From NCBI RefSeq assembly GCF_000003605.2, contig NW_003142074.1, positions 1-64,000 on the forward strand: a DNA stretch of 64,000 nt. The letters run 5' to 3'. Each line of letters begins with the position of its first letter. The stretch's first letter is position 1. A model generated the notes under the pieces. It had not been told where the DNA came from. It made no database searches and was given only the letters and a program-made list of their open reading frames with translations. The DNA comes from Saccoglossus kowalevskii. Lineage: Eukaryota > Hemichordata > Enteropneusta > Harrimaniidae. Made by a program: the position numbers and the translations under genes. Shown piece after piece: positions 11,561 through 24,645 of the stretch.

Positions 11561-14230
11561 AGCACGTCACAATCACAATGAATGATTAGTAGAAACATTG
11601 CGTCGTAGCACATCACAATCACAATGAATGATTAGTGAAACATTACGTCGTAGCACATCACAATCACAATGAATAATGAATAAAACATTGCGTCGCACAA
11701 CATCACAATCACAATGAATGATTAGTGAAACATTGCGTCGTAGCACATCAAAATCACAATGAATGATTAGTGAAACATTGCGTCGTAGCACATCAAAATG
11801 ACAATGATTGATTAGTAAAACATTGCGTCTTAGCACATCAAAATCACAATGAACGATGAGTGAAAAATTGCGTCGTGGCACGTCACAATCCCAATGAATG
11901 ATTACTGAAACATTGCGATGTAGCACATCACAATCACAATGAATGATTAGTGAAACATTGCGTCGTAGCACATCAAAATCACAATGAATGATTAGAGAAA
12001 CATTGCGTCGTAGCACACCAAAATCACAATGAATGTTTAATGAAACATTGTGTCGAAGCACGTCACAATCACAATGAATGATTAGTGAAACATTACGTCG
12101 TAGCACATCACAATCACAATGAATGATTAGTGAAACATTGCGTCGTAGCATATCACAATCACAATGAATGATTAGTGAAACATTGCGTCGTAGCACATCA
12201 CAATCACAATGAATGATTAGTAAAACATTTCGTCGTAGCACATCACAATCACAATGAATGATTAGTGCAACATTGCGCCGTAGCACGTCTCAATCACAAT
12301 GAGTGATTAGTGAAACATTACGTCGTAGCACATCACAATCACAATGAATAATGAATAAAACATTGCGTCGTACCACATCACAATTACAATGAATGATTAG
12401 TGAAACATTGCGTCGTAGCACATCAAAATCACAATGAATGATTAGTGAAACATTGCGTCGTAGCACATCAAAATGACAATGATTGATTAGTAAAACATTG
12501 CGTCTTAGCACATCAAAATCACAATGAACGATGAGTGAAACATTGCGTCGTGGCACGTCACAATCCCAATGAATGATTACTGAAACATTGCGTCGTAGCA
12601 CACCAAAATCACAATGAATGATTAGTGAAACATTGTGTCGAAGCACGTCACAATCACAATGAATGATTAGTGAAAAATTACGTCGTAGCACATCACAATC
12701 ACAATGAATGATTAGTGAAACATTGCGTCGTAGCATATCACAATCACAATGAATGATTAGTGAAACATTGAGTCGTAGCACATCACAATCACATTGAATG
12801 ATTAGTGAAACATTACGTCGTTGCACGTCACAATCACAATGAATGATTAGTGAAACATTGCGTCGTAACACGTCACAATCACAAAGAATGATTAGTGAAA
12901 CATTGCGTCGTAGCACGTCACAATCACAATGAATGATTAGTGAAACATTGCGTCGTAGCACATCACGATTACAATGAATGATTAGTGAAACATTGCGTCG
13001 CAGCACATCACAATCACAATGAATGATTAGTAAAACATTTCGTCGTAGCACATCACAATCACAATGAATGATTAGTAAAACATTGCGTCGTAGCACGTCA
13101 AAATCACAATGAATGATTAGTGAAACATTGCGTCGTAGCTCTTCCCAAACACAATGAATGATTAGTGAAACATTGTGTCGTAGCACATCAAAATCACAAT
13201 GAATGATTAGTGAAACATTGCGTCGTAGCACGTCACAATCACAATGAATGATTAGTGAAACATTGCGTCGTACCACATCAAAGTCACAATGAATGAATAG
13301 TGAAACATTACGTCGTAGCACATCAATATCACAATGAATGATTAGTGAAACATTGCATCGTAGCACTTCAAAATCACAATGAATGATTAGTGAAACATTG
13401 CTTCGTAACACTTCAAAATCACAATGAATGATTAGTGAAACATTACGTCGTAGCACATCAAAATCACAATGAATGATTAGTGAAACATTACGTCGTAGCA
13501 AGTCACAATCACAAGGAATGAAGAGTGAAACATTGCGCCGTAGCACGTCACAGTCACAATGAATGATAAGTGAAGCATTGCGTCGTAGCACGTCAAAATC
13601 ACAATGAATGATTAGTGAAACATTGCGTCGTACCACATCACAATTACAATGAATGATTAGTGAAACATTGCGTCGTAGCACATCAAAATCACAATGAATG
13701 ATTAGTGAAACATTGCGTCGTAGCACATCAAAATGACAATGATTGATTAGTAAAACATTGCGTCTTAGCACATCAAAATCACAACGAACGATGAGTGAAA
13801 CATTGCGTCGTAGCACGTCACAATCACAATGAATGATTAGTGAAACATTGCGTCGTAGCACGTCACAATCACAATGAATGATTAGAGAAACATTGCGTCG
13901 TAGCACTTCAAAATCACAATGAATGACTAGTGAAACATTGCGTGGTAGCTCGTCATAATCACAATGAATGATTAGTGGAACAATTGCGTCGTAGCACGTC
14001 AAAATCACAATGAATGATTAGTGAAACATTGCGTCGTAGCACACCAAAATCACAATGAATGATTAGTAAAACATTGCGTCGAAGCACGTCACAATCACAA
14101 TGAATGATTAGTGAAACATTACGTCGTAGCACGTCACAATCACAATGAATGATTAGTGAAACATTGCGTCGTAGCACATCAAAATCCACAAATGAATGAT
14201 TAGTGAAACATTGCGTCGTACCACATAACA
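11561..14230. repeat. B-family block, third stretch
   Basis: GCGCCGTAG marker at 12275 and the AGCTCTTCCC monomer at 13137. The 12500-13560 part matches 4680-5640 and 6960-7910, but at 13501 the full-length AGTCACAATCACAAGG replaces the 39-bp monomer, so here the hexamer is retained. Near 13960-14230 there are three added bases (ACAATTGCG near 13982, and AATCCACAAATG near 14187), which account exactly for the spacing of 2523 bases (56 monomers plus 3) to the next marker at 14798. Confidence 0.7.
13137..13156. repeat. B-family diagnostic monomer, copy 3 of 5
   Basis: AGCTCTTCCCAAACACAATG, in the same neighbourhood as the other four copies: GATTACAATG upstream, and CATCAATATC then GCTTCGTAACAC downstream. 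Confidence 0.85.
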
Positions 14231-16964
14231 ATCACAATGAATGATTAGTGAAACATTGCGTTGTAGCACATCACAATCACAATGAGCGATTCGTGAAACA
14301 TTGCGTCGTAGTACATCAAAATCACAATGAATGATTAGTGAAACATTGCGTCGTAGCACATCACAATCACAATGAATGATTAGTGAAACATTGCGTCGTG
14401 GCACATCACAATCACAATGAATGATTAGTGAAACATTGCGTCGTAGCACGTCAAAATCACAATGATTGATTAGTGAAACATTGCTTCGTAACACTTCAAA
14501 ATCACAATGAATGATTAGTGAAACATTGCATCGTAGCACATCACAATCATAATGAATAATGAGTAAAACATTACGTCGCTGCACGTCACAACCACAATGA
14601 ATAATGAGTAAAACATTGCGTCGTAGCATGTCACAATCACAATGAATGATGAGTAAAACTTTACGTCGTAGCACGCCACAGTCACAATGAATAATGAGTA
14701 AAACATTACGTCGTAGCACGTCACAACCACAATGAATAATGAGTAAAACATTGCATCGTAGCACGTCACAATCACAATGAATGATTAGTGCAACATTGCG
14801 CCGTAGCACGTCTCAATCACAATGAATGATTAGTGAAACATTACGTCGTAGCACATCACAATCACAATGAATAATGAATAAAACATTGCGTCGCACCACA
14901 TCACAATCACAATGAATGATTAGTGAAACATTGCGTCGTAGCACATCAAAATCACAATGAATGATTAGTGAAACATTGCGTCGTAGCACATCAAAATGAC
15001 AATGATTGATTAGTAAAACATTGCGTCTTAGCACATCAAAATCACAATGAACGATGAGTGAAAAATTGCGTCGTGGCACGTCACAATCCCAATGAATGAT
15101 TACTGAAACATTGCGATGTAGCACATCACAATCACAATGAATGATTAGTGAAACATTGCGTCGTAGCACATCAAAATCACAATGAATGATTAGAGAAACA
15201 TTGCGTCGTAGCACACCAAAATCACAATGAATGTTTAATGAAACATTGTGTCGAAGCACGTCACAATCACAATGAATGATTAGTGAAACATTACGTCGTA
15301 GCACATCACAATCACAATGAATGATTAGTGAAACATTGCGTCGTAGCATATCACAATCACAATGAATGATTAGTGAAACATTGCGTCGTAGCACATCACA
15401 ATCACAATGAATGATTAGTAAAACATTGAGTCGTAGCACATCACAATCACATTGAATGATTAGTGAAACATTACGTCGTTGCACGTCACAATCACAATGA
15501 ATGATTAGTGAAACATTGCGTCGTAGCACATCAAATTGACAACGATTGATTAGTGAAACATTGCGTCGTAGCACATCAAAATCCCAATGAATGATTACTG
15601 AAACATTGCGTCGTAGCACACCAAAATCACAATGAATGATTAGTGAAACATTGTGTCGAAGCACGTCACAATCACAATGAATGATTAGTGAAAAATTACG
15701 TCGTAGCACATCACAATCACAATGAATGATTAGTGAAACATTGCGTCGTAGCATATCACAATCACAATGAATGATTAGTGAAACATTGAGTCGTAGCACA
15801 TCACAATCACATTGAATGATTAGTGAAACATTACGTCGTTGCACGTCACAATCACAATGAATGATTAGTGAAACATTGCGTCGTAACACGTCACAATCAC
15901 AAAGAATGATTAGTGAAACATTGCGTCGTAGCACGTCACAATCACAATGAATGATTAGTGAAACATTGCGTCGTAGCACATCACGATTACAATGAATGAT
16001 TAGTGAAACATTGCGTCGCAGCACATCACAATCACAATGAATGATTAGTAAAACATTTCGTCGTAGCACATCACAATCACAATGAATGATTAGTAAAACA
16101 TTGCGTCGTAGCACATCACAATCACAATGAATGATTAGTGAAACATTACTTCGTTGCACGTCACAATCACAATGAATGATTAGTGAAACATTGCGTCGTA
16201 ACACGTCACAATCACAAAGAATGATTAGTGAAACATTGCGTCGTAGCACGTCACAATCACAATGAATGATTAGTGAAACATTGCGTCGTAGCACATCACG
16301 ATTACAATGAATGATTAGTGAAACATTGCGTCGCAGCACATCACAATCACAATGAATGATTAGTAAAACATTACGTCGCTGCACGTCACAACCACAATGA
16401 ATAATGAGTAAAACATTGCGTCGTAGCATGTCACAATCACAATGAATGATGAGTAAAACTTTACGTCGTAGCACGCCAGAGTCACAATGAATAATGAGTA
16501 AAACATTACGTCGTAGCACGTCACAACCACAATGAATAATGAGTAAAACATTGCGTCGTAGCACGTCACAATCACTATGAATGATTAGTGCAACATTGCG
16601 CCGTAGCACGTCTCAATCACAATGAATGATTAGTGAAACATTACGTCGTAGCACATCACAATCACAATGAATAATGAATAAAACATTGCGTCGCACCACA
16701 TCACAATCACAATGAATGATTAGTGAAACATTGCGTCGTAGCACATCAAAATCACAATGAATGATTAGTGAAACATTGCGTCGTAGCATATCACAATCAC
16801 AATGAATGATTAGTGAAACATTGCGTCGTAGCATATCACAATCACAATGAATGATTAGTAAAACATTTCGTCGTAGCACATCACAATCACAATGAATGAT
16901 TAGTAAAACATTGCGTCGTAGCACGTCAAAATCACAATGAATGATTAGTGAAACATTGCGTCGT

Positions 16965-16984
16965 AGCTCTTCCCAAACACAATG
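16965..16984. repeat. B-family diagnostic monomer, copy 4 of 5
   Basis: AGCTCTTCCCAAACACAATG, followed about 365 bases later by a 39-bp monomer, the same arrangement as in the copies at 5234 and 7516. Confidence 0.85.
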
Positions 16985-17314
16985 AATGATTAGTGAAACA
17001 TTGTGTCGTAGCACATCAAAATCACAATGAATGATTAGTGAAACATTGCGTCGTAGCACGTCACAATCACAATGAATGATTAGTGAAACATTGCGTCGTA
17101 GCACATCAAAGTCACAATGAATGAATAGTGAAACATTACGTCGTAGCATATCAATATCACAATGAATGATTAGTGAAACATTGCATCGTAGCACTTCAAA
17201 ATCACAATGAATGATTAGTGAAACATTGCTTCGTAACACTTCAAAATCACAATGAATGATTAGTGAAACATTACGTCGTAACACATCAAAATCACAATGA
17301 ATGATTAGTGAAAC

Positions 17315-17353
17315 ATTACGTCGTAGCAAGTCACAATGAATGAAGAGTGAAAC
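17315..17353. repeat. 39-bp monomer (hexamer loss), copy 4
   Basis: AGTCACAATGAATGAAGAG, followed by GTCGTGGCACATCTC as after the copy near 5600. The shared flank shows the two blocks are duplicates. Boundaries approximate. Confidence 0.8.
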
Positions 17354-17780
17354 ATTGCGTCGTGGCACATCTCAATCACAATGAATGATTAGTGAAACAT
17401 TGCTTCGTAGCACGTCAAAATCACAATGATTGATTAGTGAAACATTGCTTCGTAACACTTCAAAATCACAATGAATGATTAGTGAAACATTGCATCGTAG
17501 CACATCACAATCACAATGAATAATGAGTAAAACATTACGTCGCTGCACGTCACAACCACAATGAATAATGAGTAAAACATTGCGTCGTAGCATGTCACAA
17601 TCACAATGAATGATGAGTAAAACTTTACGTCGTAGCACGCCACAGTCACAATGAATAATGAGTAAAACATTACGTCGTAGCACGTCACAACCACAATGAA
17701 TAATGAGTAAAACATTGCGTCGTAGCACGTCACAATCACAATGAATGATTAGTGCAACATTGCGCCGTAGCACGTCTCAA

Positions 17781-20700
17781 TCACAATGAATGATTAGTGA
17801 AACATTACGTCGTAGCACATCACAAACACAATGAATAATGAATAAAACATTGCGTCGCACCACATCACAATCACAATGAATGATTAGTGAAACATTGCGT
17901 CGTAGCACATCAAAATCACAATGAATGATTAGTGAAACATTGCGTCGTAGCACGTCACAATCACAATGAATGATTAGTGAAACATTGCATCGTAGCACAT
18001 CAAAATCATAATGAATGATTAGTGAAACATTGCGTCGTAGCACGTCACAATCACAATGAATGATTAGTGAAACATTGCGTCGTAGCACGTAACAATCCCA
18101 ATGAATGATTAGTGAAACATTACGTCGTAGCACGTCACAATCACAATGAATGATTAGTGAAACATTGCGTCGTAGCACGTCACAATCACAATGATTAGTG
18201 AAACATTACGTCTTAGCACGTCACAATCACAATGAATGATGAGTGAAACATTGCGTCGTAGCACGTCACATTCACAATGAATGATTAGTGAAACATTGCG
18301 TCGTAGCACGTCACAATCTCAATGAATGATTAGTAAAACATTGTGTCGTAGCACGTCACAATCACAATGAATGAGTAGTGAAACATTACGTCGTAGCACG
18401 TCACAATCACAATGAATGATGAGTGAAACATTGCGTCGTAGCACATCAAAGTCACAATGAATGATTAGTGAAACATTATGTCGTAGCACGTCACAATCAC
18501 AATGAATGATTAGTGAAACATTGCGTCGTAGCACGTCACAATCACAATGAATAATGAGTAAAACATTGCGTCGTAGCACGTCACAATCACAATGAATGAT
18601 TAGTGAAACATTGCGTCGTAGCACATCAAAATGACAATGAATGATTAGTGAAACATTCCGTCGTAGCACATCAAAAGGACAATGATTGATTAGTAAAACA
18701 TTGCGTCGTAGCTCATCAAAATCACAATGAATGATGAGTGAAACATTGCGTCGTAGCACGTCACAATCACAATGAATGATTAGTGAAACATTACGTCGTA
18801 GCACATCAAAATCACAATGAATGATTAGTGAAACATTACGTCGTAGCACGTCACAATCACAATGAATGATTAGTGAAACATTGCATCGTAGCACGTCACA
18901 ATCACAATGAATGATTAGTGAAACATTGCGTCGTAGCACGTAACAATCACAATGAATGATTAGTGAAACATTACGTCGTAGCACGTCACAATCACAACGA
19001 ATGATTAGTGAAACATTGCGTCGTAGCACGTCACAATCACAATGAATGATTAGTGAAACATTGCGTCGTAGTACATCAAAATCACAATGAATGATTAGTG
19101 AAACATTGCGTGGTAGCACGTCACAATCACAATGAATGATTAGTGGAACATTCCGTCGTTGCACGTCAAAATCACAATGAATGATTAGTGGAACATTCCG
19201 TCGTAGCACGTCAAAATCACAATGAATGATTAGTGAAACATTGCGTCGTAGCACGTCACAATCACAATGAATGATGAGTGAAACATTGCGTCGTAGCACG
19301 TCACAATCACAATGAATGATTAGTGAAACATTGCGTCGTAGCACGTCACAATCACAATGAATGATGAGTTAAACATTGCGTCGTAGCACGTCACAATCAC
19401 AATGAATGATTAGTGAAACATTACGTCGTAGCACATCATAATCAAAATGAATAATGAATAAAACATTGCGTCGTAGCACATCACAATCACAATGAATGAT
19501 TAGTGAAACATTGCGTCGTAGCACATCAAAATGACAATGCTTGATTAGTAAAACATTGCGTCGTAGCACGTCACAATCACAATGAATGATTAGTGAAACA
19601 TTGCGTCGTAGCACATCACAATCACAATGAATAATGAGTAAAACATTACGTCGTAGCACGTCACAACCACAATGAATAATGAGTAAAACATTGCGTCGTA
19701 GCACATCAAAATCACAATGAATGATGAGTGACACATTGCATCATAGCACGTCACAATCACAATGAATGATTAGTGAAACATTGCATCGTAGCACGTCACA
19801 ATCACAATGAATGATTAGTGAAACATTGCGTTGTAGCACGTAACAATCACAATGAATGATTAGTGAAACATTACGTCGTAGCACGTCACAATCACAATGA
19901 ATGATTAGTGAAACATTGCGTCGTAGCACGTCACAATCACAATGAATGATTAGTGAAACACTGCGTCGTAGTACATCAAAATCACAATGAATGATTAGTG
20001 AAACATTGCGTGGTAGCACGTCACAATCACAATGAATGATTAGTGGAACATTCCGTCGTAGCACGTCAAAATCACAATGAGTGATTAGTGAAACATTGCG
20101 TCGTAGCACGTCACAATCACAATGAATGATGAGTGAAACATTGCGTCGTAGCACGTCACAATCACAATGAATGATTAGTGAAACATTGCGTCGTAGCACG
20201 TCACAATCACAATGAATGATTAGTGAAACATTGTGTCGTAGCACGTCACAATCACAATGAATGATTAGTGAAACATTACGTCGTAGCACGTCACAATCAC
20301 AATGAATGATGAGTGAAACATTGCGTCGTAGCACATCAAAATCACAATGAATGATTAGTGAAACATTGCGTGGTAGCACGTCACAATCACAATGAATGAT
20401 TAGTGGAACATTCCGTCGTAGCACGTCACAATCACAATGAATGATGAGTGAAACATTGCGTCGTAGCACGTCACAATCACATTGAATGATTAGTGAAACA
20501 TTGCGTCGTAGCACATCAAAATGACAATGAATGATTAGTGAAACATTGCGTCGTAGCACATCAAAATGACAATGATTGATTAGTAAAACATTGAGTCGTA
20601 GCTCATCAAAATCACAATGAATGATGAGTGAATCATTGCGTCGTAGCACGTCACAATCACAATGAATGATTAGTGAAACATTACGTCGTAGCACATCATA

Positions 20701-23700
20701 ATCACAATGAATAATGAATAAAACATTGCGTCGTAGAACATCACAATCACAATGAATGATTAGTGAAACATTGCGTCGTAGCACATCAAAATGACAATGA
20801 ATGATTAGTGAAACATTGCGTCGTAGCACATCAAAATGACAATGCTTGATTAGTAAAACATTGCGTCGTAGCACGTCACAATCACAATGAATGATTAGTG
20901 AAACATTGCGTCGTAGCACATCACAATCACAATGAATAATGAGTAAAACATTACGTCGTAGCACGTCACAACCACAATGAATAATGAGTAAAACATTGCG
21001 TCGTAGCACGCCACAATCACAATGAATGATTAGTGAAACATTGCGTCGTAGCACATCAAAATCACAATGAATGATGAGTGACACATTGCGTCATAGCACG
21101 TCACACTCACAATGAATAATGAGTAAAACATTATGTTGTAGCACGTCGCAACCACAATGAATAATGAGTTAAACATTGCGTCATAGCACGTCACAATCAC
21201 AATGAATGATTAGTGAAACATTGCGTCGTAGCACATCAAAATGACAATGAATGATTAGTGAAACATTGCGTCGTAGCACAACAAAATGACAATGATTGAT
21301 TAGTAAAACATTGCGTCGTAGCTCATCAAAATCACAATGAATGATGAGTGAAACATTGCGTCGTAGCATGTCACAATCACAATGAATGATTAGTGAAACA
21401 TTACGTCGTAGCACATCACAATCACAATGAATAATGAATAAAACATTGCGTCGTAGCACATCACAATCACAATGAATGATTAGTGAAACATTGCGTCGTA
21501 GCACATCAAAATGACAATGAATAATTAGTGAAACATTGCGTCGTAGCACATCAAAATGACAATGCTTGATTAGTAAAACATTGCGTCGTAGCACTTCAAA
21601 ATGACAATGAATGATCAGTGAAACATTACGTCGTAGCACGTCACAATCACAATGAATGATTAGTGAAACATTGCGTCGTAGCACATCAAAATCACAATGA
21701 ATTATTAGTGAAACATTGCGTCGTAGTACATCAAATTCGCAATGAATGATTAGTGAAACATTGCGTGTAGCACGTCACAATCACAATGAATGATTAGTGG
21801 AACATTCCGTCGTAGCACGTCACAATCCACAATGAATGATTAGTGAAACATTGAGTCGTAGCACGTCACAATCACAATGAATGATGAGTGAAACATTGCG
21901 TCGTAGCACGCCACAATCACAATGAATGATTAGTGAAACATTACGTCGTAGCACGTCACAATCACAATGAATGATTAGTGAAACATTGCATCGTAGCACA
22001 TCAAAATCATAATGAATGATTAGTGAAACATTGCGTCATAGCACGTCACAATCACAATGAATGATTAGTGAAACATTGCGTCGTAGCACGTAACAATCCC
22101 AATGAATGATTAGTGAAACATTACGTCGTAGCACGTCACAATCACAATGAATGATGAGTGAAACATTGCGTCGTAGCACGTCACAATCACAATGAATGAT
22201 TAGTGAAACATTGCGTCGTAGCACGTCACAATCACAATGAATGATGAGTGAAACATTGCGTCGTAGCACGTCACATTCACAATGAATGATTAGTGAAACA
22301 TTGCGTCGTAGCACGTCACAATCACAATGAATGATTAGTGAAACATTGCATCGTAGCACGTCACAATCACAATGAATCATTAGTGAAACATTGCGTCGTA
22401 GCACGTAACAATCACAATGAATGATTAGTGAAACATTACGTCATAGCACGTCACAATCACAATGAATGATTAGTGAAACATTGCGTCGTAGCACGTCACA
22501 ATCACAATGAATGATTAGTGAAACATTGCGTCGTTGTACATCAAAATCACAATGAATGATTAGTGAAACATTGCGTGGTAGCACGTCACAATCACAATGA
22601 ATGATTCGTGGAACATTCCGTCGTAGCACGTCAAAATCACAATGAATGATTAGTGAAACATTGCGTCGTAGCACGTCACAATCACAATGAATGATGAGTG
22701 AAACATTGCGTCGTAGCACGTCACAATCACAATGAATGATTAGTGAAACATTGCGTCGTAGCACGTCACAATCACAATGAATGATTAGTGAAACATTGTG
22801 TCGTAGCACGTCACAATCACAATGAATGATTAGTGAAACATTACGTCGTAGCACGTCACAATCACAATGAATGATGAGTGAAACATTGCGTCGTAGCACA
22901 TCAAAATCACAATGAATGATTAGTGAAACATTGCGTGGTAGCACGTCACAATCACAATGAATGATTAGTGGAACATTCCGTCGTAGCACGTCACAATCAC
23001 AATGAATGATGAGTGAAACATTGCGTTGTAGCACGTCACAATCACAATGAATGATTAGTGAAACATTGCGTCGTAGCACATCAAAATGACAATGAATGAT
23101 TAGTGAAACATTGCGTCGTAGCACATCAAAATGACAATGATTGATTAGTAAAACATTGCGTCGTAGCTCATCAAAATCACAATGAATGATGAGTGAAACA
23201 TTGCGTCGTAGCACGTCACAATCACAATGAATGATTAGTGAAACATTACGTCGTAGCACATCATAATCACAATGAATAATGAATAAAACATTGCGTCGTA
23301 GCACATCACAATCACAATGAATGATTAGTGAAACATTGCGTCGTAGCACATCAAAATGACAATGAATGATTAGTGAAACATTGCGTCGTAGCACATCAAA
23401 ATGACAATGCTTGATTAGTAAAACATTGCGTCGTAGCACGTCACAATCACAATGAATGATTAGTGAAACATTGCGTCGTAGCACATCACAATCACAAGGA
23501 ATAATGAGTAAAACATTACGTCGTAGCACGTCACAACCACAATGAATAATGAGTAAAACATTGCGTCGTAGCACGCCACAATCACAATGAATGATTAGTG
23601 AAACATTGCGTCGTAGCACATCAAAATAACAATGATTGATTAGTAAAACATTGCGTCGTAGCTCATCAAAATCACAATGAATGATGAGTGAAACATTGCG

Positions 23701-24490
23701 TCGTAGCACGTCACAATCACAATGAATGATTAGTGAAACATTACGTCGTAGCACATCATAATCACAATGAATAATGAATAAAACATTGCGTCGTAGCACA
23801 TCACAATCACAATGAATGATTAGTGAAACATTGCGTCGTAGCACATCAAAATGACAATGAATGATTAGTGAAACATTGCGTCGTAGCACATCAAAATGAC
23901 AATGCTTGATTAGTAAAACATTGCGTCGTAGCACGTCACAATCACAATGAATGATTAGTGAAACATTGCGTCGTAGCACATCACAATCACAATGAATAAT
24001 GAGTAAAACATTACGTCGTAGCACGTCACAACCACAATGAATAATGAGTAAAACATTGCGTCGTAGCACGCCACAATCACAATGAATGATTAGTGAAACA
24101 TTGCGTCGTAGCACATCAAAATGACAATGCTTGATTAGTAAAACATTGCGTCGTAGCACGTCACAATCACAATGAATGATTAGTGAAACATTGCGTCGTA
24201 GCATATCACAATCACAATGAATAATGAGTAAAACATTACGTCGTAGCACGTCACAACCACAATGAATAATGAGTAAAACATTGCGTCGTAGCACGCCACA
24301 ATCACAATGAATGATTAGTGAAACATTGCGTCGTAGCACATCAAAATCACAATGAATGATGAGTGACACATTGCGTCATAGCACGTCACACTCACAATGA
24401 ATAATGAGTAAAACATTATGTTGTAGCACGTCGCAACCACGATGAATAATGAGTTAAACATTGCGTCATAGCACGTCACAATCACAATGA
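17781..24490. repeat. C-family domain, first stretch
   Basis: From about 17.9 kb the array changes to C-family spellings. At 17985-18480 it repeats the 1.5-2.15 kb order (ATCATAATG, GTAACAATCCC, GAATGAGTAG, ATTATGTCG), with four bases missing near 18194. From 18.6 kb the repeated core is GACAATGATTGATTAG, AGCTCATC, GATGAGTG, ATTACG, AATGAATAAAAC and GACAATGCTTGATTAG. The end marker (GATGAGTGACAC, TCATAG, CACACTCAC, ATTATGTTGTAG, GAGTTAAAC) is at 21131 and 24416, 3285 bases (73 monomers) apart. Confidence 0.65.
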
Positions 24491-24645
24491 ATGATTATTG
24501 CGTCGTAGCACATCAAAATGACATGATGATTAGTGAAACATTGCGTCGTAGCACATCAAATGACAAATGATGATTAGTAAAACATTGCGTCGTAGCTCAT
24601 CAAAATCACAATGAATGATCAGTGAAATATTACGTCTTAGCAACG
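24491..24645. other. Disrupted junction between C and D blocks
   Basis: Near 24497 eight bases are missing (GATTATTGCG for GATTAGTGAAACATTGCG). Further one-base losses give ACATGATGATTAG and CAAATGAC, and one base is gained in AGCAACGTC near 24641. The net change of minus ten makes the marker spacing 24416 to 26926 equal 56 monomers. The concentration of irregularities at a block boundary resembles the one at 949-1049. Confidence 0.65.

Larger units (their letters stand above)
14231..17780. repeat. B-family blocks, fourth and fifth stretches
   Basis: GCGCCGTAG markers lie at 14798, 16598 and 17762. The first spacing is 1800 bases (40 monomers). The second is 1164, which is 26 monomers less 6 and is explained by the single 39-bp monomer near 17330. 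The CGCTGCACGTCACAACC to GCCACAGTC sub-block appears three times (14570-14790, 16370-16590 with GCCAGAGTC, 17530-17760). Register bookkeeping closes without unexplained bases. Confidence 0.75.
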
